Below, piece by piece: positions 33,220 to 42,579 of a DNA stretch of 64,000 nucleotides. How positions within the stretch are numbered: position 1 is the stretch's first letter; each line of letters starts with the position of its first letter. Below the pieces are notes generated by a model, which did not search any database, was not told the DNA's origin, and saw nothing but the letters and a program-made list of their open reading frames with translations. A program made the position numbers and the translations under genes. The stretch spans positions 4,826,001 through 4,890,000 of the forward strand of contig NZ_JAEKEL010000001.1 in NCBI RefSeq assembly GCF_016651105.1. Reading direction: 5' to 3'. Source of the stretch: Pseudomonas sp. TH15 (GTDB taxonomy: Bacteria > Pseudomonadota > Gammaproteobacteria > Pseudomonadales > Pseudomonadaceae).

Positions 33220-34257
33220 ATGACCGTCAAAACCACTTGGTACGAAAACGACAGCCGTTTCATTCCCGGGCATTACCAACCAGCGACGCTGATCGACCTG
33301 GCGCTGTCGCGTGACATTGACAGCCATCGCCTGCTGCGCGGCACCGGGCTGTTTCATGAAGATATTCTGGCGGGCCAGACGCGGCTCAGTCCGCAGCAGT
33401 TTCTCGGGCTGATCGGCAACAGCCGCCGCTTGCTCGACGCTGACGACAGCAGTTTCCTCTTCGGCCAACGCTTGCTGCCTGGGCACTATGGCGCCGCGAG
33501 TCATGCGTTGCGGCATGCACAAAATCTGCATCAGGCACTCGATACGTTGGTGCAACAACAAGCCTTGCTCAGCCCGCTGATGACCCCGCGTCTGTTGCTC
33601 GATGACAGCTTTGCCTACGTTTACTGGCTGGACAGCTGTGGCGCCGGCGAGCAATGGCGGTTTCTGCTGGAAGCCGGGATGACCTCGCTGGTGGCCATGA
33701 GTCAGTGGCTCAGCGGCCAGCGCCTGCCGTGGGAATGCAGTTTCAGCCATGCGGAACCGCGTTATGTCGAACAGTACTGGGTGCATCTCGGCGAGCACAC
33801 GCAGTTCAAGCGACCGCTGGACCTGATGCGCATCCCGCGCGAGTGCCTCGCCCGGCCGTGGCCTGGTGCATCGGCCACGGCGGGTCAGGTCGCGCGTCAG
33901 GAAGCCTTGCTACAAATTGAACAACTGGGGTTTACCGCCAGTTTCACCGATTGCCTTTACCGTTACTTGCAGGATCATGTGCGCCAGCCACCGAGCCTGG
34001 AACAGGCGGCGCAGGCATTCGCCATGAGCCCGGCGACCCTCAAGCGCAAGCTGCAGAAGCACGACAGCGGGTTTCAGCAACAGGTGGATCTGGTGCGTAA
34101 ACACGTGGCGCTGTACCTGTATCAGGTCAAGGGCATGAGCAATGAGGCCGTGGCCGAGTATTTGAGTTTCACCGATGCGGCAAACTTCCGGCGCTCGTTC
34201 AAACGCTGGACCGGCAGCACACCGAACCTGATCCGCCAGTTGTTCGGCAGTCACTGA
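33220..34257 (+). CDS. AraC-family transcriptional regulator
   Basis: 345 residues. The N-terminal part (about 20-200) is of the arabinose-binding/HTH_18 associated type (PF12625-like), and the C-terminal part has two helix-turn-helices (LEQAAQAFAMSPATLKRKLQ and GMSNEAVAEYLSFTDAANFR, then RRSFKRWTGSTP). Eight bases after the GGDEF-like gene, hence same operon. No clear link to a pathway. Regulators of this type control ornithine, oxidation or virulence genes in Pseudomonas. Confidence 0.88.
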   Translation: MTVKTTWYENDSRFIPGHYQPATLIDLALSRDIDSHRLLRGTGLFHEDILAGQTRLSPQQFLGLIGNSRRLLDADDSSFLFGQRLLPGHYGAASHALRHAQNLHQALDTLVQQQALLSPLMTPRLLLDDSFAYVYWLDSCGAGEQWRFLLEAGMTSLVAMSQWLSGQRLPWECSFSHAEPRYVEQYWVHLGEHTQFKRPLDLMRIPRECLARPWPGASATAGQVARQEALLQIEQLGFTASFTDCLYRYLQDHVRQPPSLEQAAQAFAMSPATLKRKLQKHDSGFQQQVDLVRKHVALYLYQVKGMSNEAVAEYLSFTDAANFRRSFKRWTGSTPNLIRQLFGSH

Positions 34258-34272
34258 GGCACCGGGTTGGCG

Positions 34273-34830
34273 TCACTGCTGTGGCGCCACCACTTTGAAT
34301 TTGATGGCGATGTCTTTGGAAACCACGCTGTCCGCCCACTCCCCCGCGCCGAGGCCGAACTCATCGCGTTTGAGCACCAGTTCACCGTCGAAAATGCCGA
34401 TGTCACTGTCGGGTTTCAGTTCCACTGGCACTTGCACCTCGCGGGTGATGCCTTTGAGGGTCAGTTGGCCAGCGATCAGATAGCGATGCTCGGCGACCTG
34501 AGTGAACCGACTCGATTCGAACACCGCCACGGGGAATTTTTCGGTATCGAACCAGGCCGGTTTGACCAGTTCGGTGTTGGCGTCTTCGCTGCCGGCATCG
34601 ATGCTGTTGAGGTCGATGTGCAAAGTCGTGTGGGCGCTGGCGAGGTTGTCGGTATCGAAGTCCAGCGTCGCCTCGAACTTGCCGAAGGTGCCGTACATCC
34701 GCGAGCCCATCTGGTTGTAGGTGAAGCTGATCTGACTGGCGGTGGTGTTGACTCGGCTGTACTCGACAGCGTGCGCGCCAGGAATGACGCACAGCGAACA
34801 CGCGGTAGCCAGCAGCAATCGGATCGACAT
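34273..34830 (-). CDS. YceI-family periplasmic protein
   Basis: 185 residues with a signal peptide cut after AHA (about residue 21). The lipocalin-like YceI fold is seen from VNTTASQISFTYNQMGSRMY and RDEFGLGAGEWADSVVSKDI. YceI members bind isoprenoid-type lipids such as polyprenols. RBS GGAGAATCCC before the ATG. Convergent with the AraC gene. Confidence 0.88.
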   Translation of the reverse strand: MSIRLLLATACSLCVIPGAHAVEYSRVNTTASQISFTYNQMGSRMYGTFGKFEATLDFDTDNLASAHTTLHIDLNSIDAGSEDANTELVKPAWFDTEKFPVAVFESSRFTQVAEHRYLIAGQLTLKGITREVQVPVELKPDSDIGIFDGELVLKRDEFGLGAGEWADSVVSKDIAIKFKVVAPQQ

Positions 34831-34921
34831 GGGATTCTCCGGGCGAGGCTAGCCGTCGAGGGTCTCGATTGACTTAAGCAAACATCCACCGGTTACGCCA
34901 GCACCGACATCCATCCCCCTT

Positions 34922-35004
34922 GTAGGCGCTGCCGCAGGCTGCGATCTTTTGCTTCTGTTTTTCAGAAGCAAGATCAACAGATCGCAGCCTGCGGCAGCTC
35001 CTAC
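34922..35004. repeat. Family B inverted repeat
   Basis: GTAGGCGCTGCCGCAGGCTG and CAGCCTGCGGCAGCTCCTAC with GCTTCTG/CAGAAGC inside, giving a near-perfect hairpin. Located between the YceI start region and the MATE stop, 15 bases from the MATE stop. Confidence 0.88.
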
Positions 35005-35009
35005 AGGGA

Positions 35010-36383
35010 TCAGACGAGGCGTTCGATTTTCTGGTGTTGCCAGACCAGTTTGTAGTAAATCGTCTGCAACGCCAGCATCCCCAAATACGCCACCGGAAAC
35101 GCCATCCACACACCCTGCAACCCAAACCGCGCATCCAGCAGATACGCCACCGGCAACTGCACACCCACCACGCACACAATCGAAATCAGCATCGGCACCA
35201 ACACCGTGCCGCTGGCGCGCATGATCCCGCCGATAATCGCCTGGAAGCCAAACACCAACAGACTCCACAACATGATGTGCAACAAATGCTCAGCCATCGC
35301 CCGAGTGGAGTCCTCCGTCAGGAACAACCCCAACAACCAGTGCGACAACAAATACCCGAGCAACACCAACCCACCGGTCAAACACACGTTAATCAAAATC
35401 CCCGTGCGCAAAATCGGCGTAATCCGCTCCAACCGCCCCGCCCCAATCGCCTGCGCCCCAAGAATCGATGCAGTAATCGCAATCGACAACGCCGGAAACT
35501 GCACATAATTCACAATCTGCGTCACCGCCCCATACGCCGCCGTCGCCTGCGAACCGTGCTGATTCACCAACGCCAGAATCACCAACTCCGACGCCGACAA
35601 CACCACCATCTGCAACCCCGTCGGCAACCCGATACGCAACACCTTGCCCAGAATCTCCGAGTCCAACCGCATCGCCGCAAACATCTCCCGATCCGGCGCC
35701 AACGGATGCCCCTTACGAATCAACCGCCACGCCAACCAGCCCATCGCCGACAAGTTGCCCGCCAACCCCGCGAACGCAGCGCTCTGGATTCCCATTGGAG
35801 GAAAGCCCAACCAGCCCTTTATTAACGCGGGCGTCAGCGCCAGACCGATACACGTCGACACCACCAACGCGATCAATGGCGAAACGGTATCGCTCACCCC
35901 GCGCAGGAGCTGGGTGAACAGCACGTAGACCAGCAGCGACGGCATGATCCACATCATCACGTGGGCGTAGGACACCGCGTCGTCCAGTACGTCGGCCGGA
36001 GTGCCCAGGCCTTGTAAGGCAGGCCTTGCGAACACACTGCCCACCACCGCTGCGACCAGACCGATCATTGCGCCTAACAGCAAGGTTGTGGCGGCAATGG
36101 CTTTCACCATGTGCGGCTCGCGAGCGCCCCAGGCTTGGCCAATGAGCACCCCCGCGCCCGCGCCGAGGCCGATGACCAGGGCGATGAAGAAGAAGACGAT
36201 TGGGAACATGCCTGAGACGGCCGCCAGGGCTTGGGTGCCGAGCATTTGGCCGATGTAGATGCTGTTGATGGTGCCCGACATTGACTGCAAAAAGTTGGAC
36301 AGCACCATGGGCGCCAGGAACAGCAGGTAGGTTTGCCAGAGGGGTTTGGTGGGGCTGGGGGTTTGCATTGACTGGAGGTCCAT
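35010..36383 (-). CDS. MATE-family multidrug efflux protein
   Basis: 457 residues from ATG 36381-36383; an ATG 15 bases later is nearly as likely. Twelve predicted membrane helices in two halves, with MVLSNFLQSMSGTINSIYIG in the first helix region and IGLPTGLQMVVLSASELVIL in the second half. Family role: Na+- or H+-driven export of drugs, dyes or metabolites. No regulator is adjacent. The frame can be read upstream to a TTG at 36440, but the added residues look random. Confidence 0.88.
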   Translation of the reverse strand: MDLQSMQTPSPTKPLWQTYLLFLAPMVLSNFLQSMSGTINSIYIGQMLGTQALAAVSGMFPIVFFFIALVIGLGAGAGVLIGQAWGAREPHMVKAIAATTLLLGAMIGLVAAVVGSVFARPALQGLGTPADVLDDAVSYAHVMMWIMPSLLVYVLFTQLLRGVSDTVSPLIALVVSTCIGLALTPALIKGWLGFPPMGIQSAAFAGLAGNLSAMGWLAWRLIRKGHPLAPDREMFAAMRLDSEILGKVLRIGLPTGLQMVVLSASELVILALVNQHGSQATAAYGAVTQIVNYVQFPALSIAITASILGAQAIGAGRLERITPILRTGILINVCLTGGLVLLGYLLSHWLLGLFLTEDSTRAMAEHLLHIMLWSLLVFGFQAIIGGIMRASGTVLVPMLISIVCVVGVQLPVAYLLDARFGLQGVWMAFPVAYLGMLALQTIYYKLVWQHQKIERLV

Positions 36384-36474
36384 CTCGACGGCGGGAGGGC
36401 TGATAGAGGATAGCTTCGATGAGTTGCGAGCGGGGTGCAATTAACATTTTGGGATCAGCTCGGAAGCACCTATT

Positions 36475-36507
36475 GTAGGAGCCGCCGTAGGCTGCGATCT
36501 TTTGATC
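36475..36507. repeat. Single family B arm
   Basis: GTAGGAGCCGCCGTAGGCTG followed by CGATCTTTTGATC, without an inverted partner nearby. It is in the 267-base gap upstream of the chorismate mutase gene. Confidence 0.8.
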
Positions 36508-36650
36508 CGCAACCCTGAACGCCCAACCTCGAATACGCAGGGGGCGTGCATTCAATTTCGGCTCAGGCAATCGCAATGGATGGGTAGGTACAAGTTCGCC
36601 GCTGTGGTAAACAACAGCCCTGCCCATTTTCATCGAACGAGGCTCGGTTC

Positions 36651-37235
36651 ATGCCCCACCTTCCAAACCTGCTGACCTGCACCCTCCTCACTCTGGCTGC
36701 CACCCTCGCGAACGCTGGCACACCCGCTGCGCCGCCCGAGGCCTTGAAGCCCCTGCTGGAAACCCTGAACGAACGCCTGAACATCGGCGATCTCGTCGCC
36801 CTGACCAAATGGGACAGCGGCAAGCCGATTCAGGACAGCCCTCGGGAAGCGCAAGTCATTGCCAATGCCCGCACGTTGGCTGTCGAGCGCAAGCTCGACG
36901 CGGAGGATGTGGCGCAATTGATCGCCGCGCAGATGGAGGCTAACAAGTTGGTGCAATACGGTTTGCTTGCGCAGTGGCAAGCGGCCGGTGCAGCGCCGGA
37001 CACGCCACGGCCGGATCTGGGCAAGCAGATCCGGCCGCGACTGGACGAATTGCAAAGCCGTCTGTTGCAGCAATACGCTGAGTTCGCACCGTACCGGCAT
37101 GCTCCCGATTGCTCGGTGTGGCTAGCCAAAGCGCGCAGTGGCTTAGCCCTTGATGCGCTGCATGAGTTGGCGTTGACTCGAGCTACCGGGGAGTTGTGTG
37201 TTCGGTCGGGGAAGGCGGTTCAGGATCAGGTTTAG
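36651..37235 (+). CDS. Periplasmic (gamma-type, AroQ) chorismate mutase
   Basis: 194 residues with a signal peptide cut after NAG/ANA (about residue 23). The all-helical AroQ fold is indicated by LLETLNERLNIGDLVALTKW and DSGKPIQDSPREAQVIAN, and the Lys-Trp-Asp-Ser-Gly-Lys of the active site. Two Cys in the second half fit an exported disulfide protein. It converts chorismate to prephenate in the periplasm, a known but poorly understood class in Pseudomonas. Its stop is followed by a family B arm. Confidence 0.85.
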   Translation: MPHLPNLLTCTLLTLAATLANAGTPAAPPEALKPLLETLNERLNIGDLVALTKWDSGKPIQDSPREAQVIANARTLAVERKLDAEDVAQLIAAQMEANKLVQYGLLAQWQAAGAAPDTPRPDLGKQIRPRLDELQSRLLQQYAEFAPYRHAPDCSVWLAKARSGLALDALHELALTRATGELCVRSGKAVQDQV

Positions 37236-37237
37236 AG

Positions 37238-37262
37238 GATCGCAGCCTTCGGCAGCCCTTAC
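37238..37262. repeat. Single family B arm, reverse orientation
   Basis: GATCGCAGCCTTCGGCAGCC followed by CTTAC, immediately after the chorismate mutase stop. Partner arm not present. Confidence 0.7.
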
Positions 37263-37316
37263 AGAGGGCAATGATTGGCGGCGTGACGGGCGTCAGTGAG
37301 CCAAACGCAGTTCCAT

Positions 37317-37348
37317 AAAAAACCCGGCCTTGTCAGCCGGGCTTTTTT
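37317..37348. terminator. Bidirectional Rho-independent terminator
   Basis: CCCGGC (37323-37328) / GCCGGG (37336-37341), with an A run before and a T run after. It ends both the chorismate mutase transcript and the convergent lipoprotein transcript. Confidence 0.85.
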
Positions 37349-37363
37349 GTATTCGACCGTCGC

Positions 37364-37699
37364 TTACTGAACGTTTTTCAACTTGACCACATCACCGGAA
37401 ACCTTGGTGGTGTAACCGGTCAGGACCCAGGCCCAGAACCAGTTTTCCTGCACCTGGGTGTTGATCATCGCGTCGCCGCCCTTGGCCTGGATCGCCGCGT
37501 CTTGAGCGCGAACAAAACGGCTGTTCTGCTTGATCGGGATGACGCCAAACAGCAGCAGGCCGGTGGCGCTTGCTTCACTGTGGCCCAGAACGGTGTACTG
37601 GCTGCTGTCGTAGTGCTGGGTTTTCATCGGGGCGCCGGTGCAACCCGCCAGAACCAGACCGAACAGGGCGACGGCAACCACTTTGCTGAGGTAATTCAC
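37364..37699 (-). CDS. Small lipoprotein
   Basis: 111 residues with a lipobox (VLAGCTGA, Cys about residue 20). The remainder is a compact domain (LLLFGVIPIKQNSRFVRAQD, then GGDAMINTQVQENWFWAWV). Similar small lipoproteins are common in Pseudomonas, with unknown function. It ends at a bidirectional terminator shared with the chorismate mutase gene. Family not recognised. Confidence 0.8.
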   Translation of the reverse strand: MNYLSKVVAVALFGLVLAGCTGAPMKTQHYDSSQYTVLGHSEASATGLLLFGVIPIKQNSRFVRAQDAAIQAKGGDAMINTQVQENWFWAWVLTGYTTKVSGDVVKLKNVQ

Positions 37700-37871
37700 G
37701 GTGTAACTCCATTAGAAAACGCCCGGGATCCAGCTCTCGGGCGGCGCACACCTTACCGAAACACGTGGCGGGTTGGTATCAATCCCGACAAGTTTCATCT
37801 AGCGCTTTGCTGGCAACCCATCGACGATGTCGCCTACCATGGCGCCAAGCCAATAAGGACAGCCATCGCCC

Positions 37872-39515
37872 ATGCTCAAAGCCAGTCTGCGTAGCCATCT
37901 CACTCTGTGGTTTACCGGTTTGTCATTGCTGACGCTGCTCAGCGTGGGTTTCTATGTCGGCCATATCGCCACCGAACAGATGAAGCAGGCCAGCGGCAAT
38001 GCCCTTTTGAACACTGCGCGCTCGGCGGCAACCTTGCTGGGTGAGCAGTTGCGCGAGCGCCAATTGGAGGTGTATCTGCTCAGCCGCGCACCGCATCTGG
38101 AGCGCGGCGATCTGGACAACCCGGCAATTCTGAAGTCGATGCAACTGCGCACTGAAGCCCGAGCCGAGTACGCGTGGATGGGCGTGACCGATGCGCAAGG
38201 CAACGTGCACCAGGCGGTGAACAGATTGTTGGTCGGTCAATCGGTGCAACAGCGGCCGTGGTTTCAAGCCGGGCTGCGTGGGCAGTACACCGGCGACCCG
38301 CATGAGGCCGTGCTGCTGGCCAAATTGCTGCCGGGCACACCAAACGGCGAACCGCTGCGCTTCATCGATTTCGCCGCACCGATCCACAATGCCGAAGGTC
38401 AGGTGATTGGCGTGCTCGGCGCCCATGCTCACTGGAACTGGGTGACGCGCATTGTCGAATCGGCGACGTTTTCCCATAAAAATGCTGCGCCGGATGTCGA
38501 AGCGCTGATCGTCGATCACGACGGCAAAGTGTTGTACCCCGAGGCCCTGATGGGCCAGCAACTGGCGATGGACGAAGCAAAAGCGCCGGGCTGGTCGGTG
38601 GGTAACGGTTACCTGACCAGCATGGTCACCGTGCCGACGCCACCCAGCACGGCGCTGTCGTGGTCGATTGCCGTCCGCCAGCCACTGGAGACGGCGCTGC
38701 AACCGGCGCGCTTGTTGCTTTACAAGCTGTTGATGCTGGGCGTGTTCGCGGCAATGGTGTTCGGCTTGGTGGCGTATTACCTGGCGCTGTACCTGAGCCG
38801 TCCGATCGAGCAGCTTGCGAATTCGGCCAAGCAAGTCCAGAACAACCAGCCCGGCGCTCACTTCCCGCTGCAACATCCGGTGCGCGAAATTGCTCAGCTC
38901 GGCCAATCGATTGATGCGATGACGCAATCGTTGCTCGCCAAAGAGCGCGAACTGCAAGAAGCCAATGCCTCACTGGAGGCCACTGTGGCGCAACGCACCG
39001 CCGACCTCATGCAGGCCAACGCAGAGCTGCTGAACCTGGCCACGCACGATGCGCTGACCGGCGTGTTCAATCGCCGTCGTTTCGACGAAAAACTCACCGA
39101 ATACAGCTTGCTGTCGCGGCGCACGGGGCGCCCGTTTGCACTGTTGTTGATCGACGCCGATCACTTCAAACGCATCAATGACACGCACGGCCACGCGGTG
39201 GGTGACGAAGTGCTCAAGCAGTTGGCCCAACTGATTCAGAGCAGCCTGCGCACTACCGACTTCGTGGCGCGTTACGGCGGTGAAGAGTTCGCCGTACTGC
39301 TGCCGGAAATCGCCCAACCCGACACCCCGGAAGTGGTCGCGGAGAAGATCCGCGCAGCCATTGCCGATGCCCACTTCCCAGCCGTCGGTCAGGTGACGGT
39401 GAGCCTCGGCATCGGTCTGGCAGACCCGGCGGACAACAACCCTACAGCGCTGATCAAACGGGCCGACCAGCAGTTGTATCAGGCGAAAGCAGCAGGCCGT
39501 AATCAGGTGGCCTGA
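37872..39515 (+). CDS. Membrane diguanylate cyclase with periplasmic sensor
   Basis: 547 residues. N-terminal membrane helix (about 10-30), a periplasmic sensor of about 250 residues resembling Cache domains (AWMGVTDAQGNV, QQRPWFQAGLRGQYTGDPH), a second helix (about 285-305), HAMP, a coiled coil, then GGDEF with DALTGVFNRRRFDEK and RYGGEEFAVLL. RTTD lies five residues before GGEEF, so the c-di-GMP inhibitory site is present. No EAL domain. It makes c-di-GMP in response to a periplasmic ligand. Convergent with a small gene whose stop codon is adjacent. Confidence 0.92.
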   Translation: MLKASLRSHLTLWFTGLSLLTLLSVGFYVGHIATEQMKQASGNALLNTARSAATLLGEQLRERQLEVYLLSRAPHLERGDLDNPAILKSMQLRTEARAEYAWMGVTDAQGNVHQAVNRLLVGQSVQQRPWFQAGLRGQYTGDPHEAVLLAKLLPGTPNGEPLRFIDFAAPIHNAEGQVIGVLGAHAHWNWVTRIVESATFSHKNAAPDVEALIVDHDGKVLYPEALMGQQLAMDEAKAPGWSVGNGYLTSMVTVPTPPSTALSWSIAVRQPLETALQPARLLLYKLLMLGVFAAMVFGLVAYYLALYLSRPIEQLANSAKQVQNNQPGAHFPLQHPVREIAQLGQSIDAMTQSLLAKERELQEANASLEATVAQRTADLMQANAELLNLATHDALTGVFNRRRFDEKLTEYSLLSRRTGRPFALLLIDADHFKRINDTHGHAVGDEVLKQLAQLIQSSLRTTDFVARYGGEEFAVLLPEIAQPDTPEVVAEKIRAAIADAHFPAVGQVTVSLGIGLADPADNNPTALIKRADQQLYQAKAAGRNQVA

Positions 39516-39809
39516 TCAGGCCTTTTTCACTTCACAGATGCCGTGGGCCTTGTTCTTGCCGGTATACGACAGCGCTGGCGAACCATCGGGATTGATGCTC
39601 AGGGAAATGGTCACGCCTGCGCCTTTGGCTTCGAAGTAGTTTTCGTTGAATTTCTTCAGTTTGCCTTCCTTGCCATTGATGTAGATCGGCCCGCCTTCAT
39701 CGGCATGTACTTCGATCTTTCCCGGGCAGGTGGCGTTGAGCATCGGAATGGCGGCGTGGGCCAGTCCTGTGACAAGTAACAGCGGTGCGGCCAACAGCAA
39801 AACTTTCAT
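39516..39809 (-). CDS. Small exported protein
   Basis: 97 residues with a signal peptide cut after AHA (about residue 19). The mature part has two Cys (NATCPGKIEVHADEGG near its start and GICEVKKA at the end), probably a disulfide, and a beta-rich pattern. I do not recognise a family. The stop is directly adjacent to that of the diguanylate cyclase gene (no spacer). Confidence 0.75.
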   Translation of the reverse strand: MKVLLLAAPLLLVTGLAHAAIPMLNATCPGKIEVHADEGGPIYINGKEGKLKKFNENYFEAKGAGVTISLSINPDGSPALSYTGKNKAHGICEVKKA

Positions 39810-39862
39810 GATGTACTCCCTGGTTTCGACGGTGTGCCGAGCACTTCGCCGGCCACCCCATT

Positions 39863-39966
39863 GTAGGAGCTGCCGAAGGCCGCGATCTTTTGATCTTTGG
39901 CGTCTTTAAGGGCGCCGGAAATCAAGATCAAAAGATCGCAGCCTCGTTTCTCTCGGCAGCTCCTAC
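39863..39966. repeat. Family B inverted repeat
   Basis: GTAGGAGCTGCCGAAGGCCG and, in complement, AAAAGATCGCAGCCTCGTTT ending GGCAGCTCCTAC, with about 35 bases between. It lies between the small exported protein start and the polyamine-binding-protein stop. Confidence 0.85.
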
Positions 39967-39983
39967 ATGCTTTTGGGGGATGG

Positions 39984-41072
39984 TCAGGTGTTGGTTTTAA
40001 GCTTGGTCCACAAGCGTGTGGACAGACGCGCAATGGCTGCTGGCAACTCTTCCACGGTGAACAGTTTTTCCATCACGCTTTTCGGTGGGTAGATCGCCGA
40101 GTCCTCTTTCACGTCGGTGTTGAGAAACTCGTCAGCCGCTGCGTTGGGGTTGGCGTAGTGAATGCTGTTGCTGATGTTGGCGATGACCTTGGGCTCAAGC
40201 AGGTAGTTCATGTAGGTGTAGCCATTCTTCTCGTGCGGCGCAGCCTTGGGCATGACCACCATGTCCATCCACAGGGTCGAGCCTTCGTCCGGGATCGAAT
40301 AGGCGATGTTGATACCGTTCTTGGCTTCCTTGGCACTGGCGGCGGCTTGCACGACGTCGCCGTTGAAGCCGATCACTGCGCAGATGTTGCCGTTCGCCAG
40401 GTCGCTGACGTACTTGGAGGTGTGGAAATACTGAATGTAAGGCCGGATTTTCAGCAACGCCTGCTCGGCTTTGGCGTAATCCGCCGGCTCGTGACTGTGG
40501 TGCGGCAGCCCCAGGTAGTTGAGGGTGATCGGCAGGATCTGCGTCGGGTTATCGATAATCGCCACGCCGCACTGGCTTAGCTTCTTGATGTTGTTCTCAT
40601 CAAAAAACAGGCTCCAGGAATGGGTAACGTCGGTGTTGCCGAAGATCGCTTTGATCTTCTCGACGTTGTAGCCGATACCCGCAGTGCCCCACATGTAGGG
40701 ATAACCGTACTGGTTGCCCGGGTCGTTGACCTCGAGCTTTTTCATCAGCGCCGGGTCGAGGTTTTTCCAGTTGGACAACTGGCTTTTATCGAGCTTCTGG
40801 ATCGCCCCGGCCTTGATCAAGCGGGACAGGAAATGGTTCGACGGACTGACCACGTCATAACCGGTATTGCCGGTCATCAACTTCGATTCCAGGACTTCGT
40901 TGCTGTCGTGGATGTCGTAAGTCGCCTTGATCCCCGTTTCCTTGGTGAACGTGGGCAACGTGTCGTCGGCGATGTAGCCGCTCCAGTTGGAAATATTGAC
41001 TTGTTCATCGGCGTACGTGACGGCCGAAAACGTTGTGAGCAGTACCGCCAGGGAAACAGGATGGACGCGCAT
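39984..41072 (-). CDS. Polyamine-type (PotF/PotD-like) periplasmic binding protein
   Basis: 362 residues with a signal peptide cut after TYA (about residue 21). The mature part begins EQVNISNWSGYIADDTLPTF, a PotF signature, and contains YDVVSPSNHFLSRLIKAGAI and the later GTAGIGYNVEKI and YIQYFHTSKYVSDLANGNIC. It should bind putrescine, spermidine or a similar amine. No potGHI transporter genes are near, so it may work with a distant transporter or a sensor. The next gene upstream encodes a PuuB-like oxidase, consistent with polyamine use. Confidence 0.88.
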   Translation of the reverse strand: MRVHPVSLAVLLTTFSAVTYADEQVNISNWSGYIADDTLPTFTKETGIKATYDIHDSNEVLESKLMTGNTGYDVVSPSNHFLSRLIKAGAIQKLDKSQLSNWKNLDPALMKKLEVNDPGNQYGYPYMWGTAGIGYNVEKIKAIFGNTDVTHSWSLFFDENNIKKLSQCGVAIIDNPTQILPITLNYLGLPHHSHEPADYAKAEQALLKIRPYIQYFHTSKYVSDLANGNICAVIGFNGDVVQAAASAKEAKNGINIAYSIPDEGSTLWMDMVVMPKAAPHEKNGYTYMNYLLEPKVIANISNSIHYANPNAAADEFLNTDVKEDSAIYPPKSVMEKLFTVEELPAAIARLSTRLWTKLKTNT

Positions 41073-41120
41073 GTTCGATCACCTTTTGAAGAACTTTTAT
41101 TGTGTGTGATAGCCGGCTTT

Positions 41121-42422
41121 CTAGATTTCTGTTCTGGCCCTGACCGCCTCCACGCGCATGCGAAGCATGGCACCGATATCGAGAAAGGGTTTGGGCGGCA
41201 GCCAGCCGGGCTGGGCCCTTTGCATGACCGACGTCAACATCGGCGAACGGGTACCCGACGCCAGTTCAGCGAGCAGCCTTCCCCAAAGCGTGCCGCGCGC
41301 CACGCCTGAACCATTGCAGCCGGCCACAGCAAATACGCCCTCTTCAACCTGGGCGAAATACGCTTGCCCGGAACGCGAGGCGCTCAGATGACCGGTCCAG
41401 GTGTAATCAATGTCTTGCTCGGCCAACCACGGAAATCGGCGCTGCAAACCCAGCACATGGTGTTTTCTGCGCACCTGCAGATCACTGTTGGATAAGTCCC
41501 GCGAGCGGTATTCGGCGGTATTGCGGATCATCACGCGCCGATCCGGCGTCAGCCGCACTGTGGCGCCCAGCGGCCGGGTGGACAACACGCCCCAGGGCTC
41601 GACATTGCCCATTGCTTGAAATTCTTGCTCAGTCAGCGGCCGTGTGAGGCTGGCGCTGAGTTCCATCGGGAACGTCCCGCTGTTCTCGATGCCCGAACGC
41701 GGAATGAAGGCGTTCAGGCAAACCAGCACCTGGTTGGCCTCAATAACGCCCTCGACGGCCCGAGCTCGAACCCGCGCGGTACCCAGCCGCTCTAGGCCGG
41801 TGATATCGGTGTTTTCGTAGAGGGTCACATTCGGCGGCAGCGCATCGAGCAAGCCTTTCACGTACTTGGCCGGTTGCAGCAACGCGTTACCGTTGCCGCA
41901 CCAGATCGCCGCCTGGTAATGGCCGGTGCCGAGCTTTTGCTTGAGTTGTTCACCTTCCAGAAACTGTGCAGAAGCACCGACAGCGTTAAGCGTTTGCAGC
42001 TTGGCCTCGACATGGGTCAGCTTGGCCGGATCATTCACGGCGAAGAAATAGCCGGCATCCCGAAAATCGCACTCGATGCCGTGACGGGCAATACGCTGGC
42101 GGACTTCCTCGCTGGCGGCGCGTGAAATCGCGGTATCGACTTCATAACCGGCGAACCCTTGATTGCCCAAAAGCTCCTCGGTAGTCGGATGCTCGTGGGC
42201 CACGACGAAGCCGGAATTGCGCGCCGACGCGCCCTGCGCCGCGCGCTGCCGGTCGACAATCACGATGCGCGCCTTGGGGTGCATTTCGGCCAGTGAATGA
42301 GCGGCGCACAACCCGGTAATCCCGGCTCCGATGATCAGCCAATCGGCTTTTTGCACACCGCTCAGGCGATCACGAACGGGAGAACTCCCCGCCTGCGCAA
42401 TCCAGCCACATACATTTTCCAT
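41121..42422 (-). CDS. FAD-dependent oxidoreductase, PuuB-like
   Basis: 433 residues. A Rossmann FAD motif (ADWLIIGAGITGLCAAHSLA) begins about residue 26, and the rest is of the DAO family (ASARNSGFVVAHEHPTTEEL; VFAVAGCNGSGVARGTLWGR near the end). Pseudomonas PuuB-like enzymes oxidise gamma-glutamylputrescine or related amines. 48 bases upstream of the polyamine-binding protein gene and divergent from a LysR regulator, so likely one unit. Exact substrate is not shown. Confidence 0.82.
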   Translation of the reverse strand: MENVCGWIAQAGSSPVRDRLSGVQKADWLIIGAGITGLCAAHSLAEMHPKARIVIVDRQRAAQGASARNSGFVVAHEHPTTEELLGNQGFAGYEVDTAISRAASEEVRQRIARHGIECDFRDAGYFFAVNDPAKLTHVEAKLQTLNAVGASAQFLEGEQLKQKLGTGHYQAAIWCGNGNALLQPAKYVKGLLDALPPNVTLYENTDITGLERLGTARVRARAVEGVIEANQVLVCLNAFIPRSGIENSGTFPMELSASLTRPLTEQEFQAMGNVEPWGVLSTRPLGATVRLTPDRRVMIRNTAEYRSRDLSNSDLQVRRKHHVLGLQRRFPWLAEQDIDYTWTGHLSASRSGQAYFAQVEEGVFAVAGCNGSGVARGTLWGRLLAELASGTRSPMLTSVMQRAQPGWLPPKPFLDIGAMLRMRVEAVRARTEI

Positions 42423-42579
42423 GCGTCACCTCATTTGACCGTCGATCGGCGTGCAGCCTCTCTCCTCATATGCGGTAGGCGCATGAGTTGTTTGAGATGG
42501 CTGTAGCCAGAGCTAGAATCTATAAGGTCCGCAGTGTTACAACCAACGTTATAAAATCATCGGGGCATTCTGAAAACGC

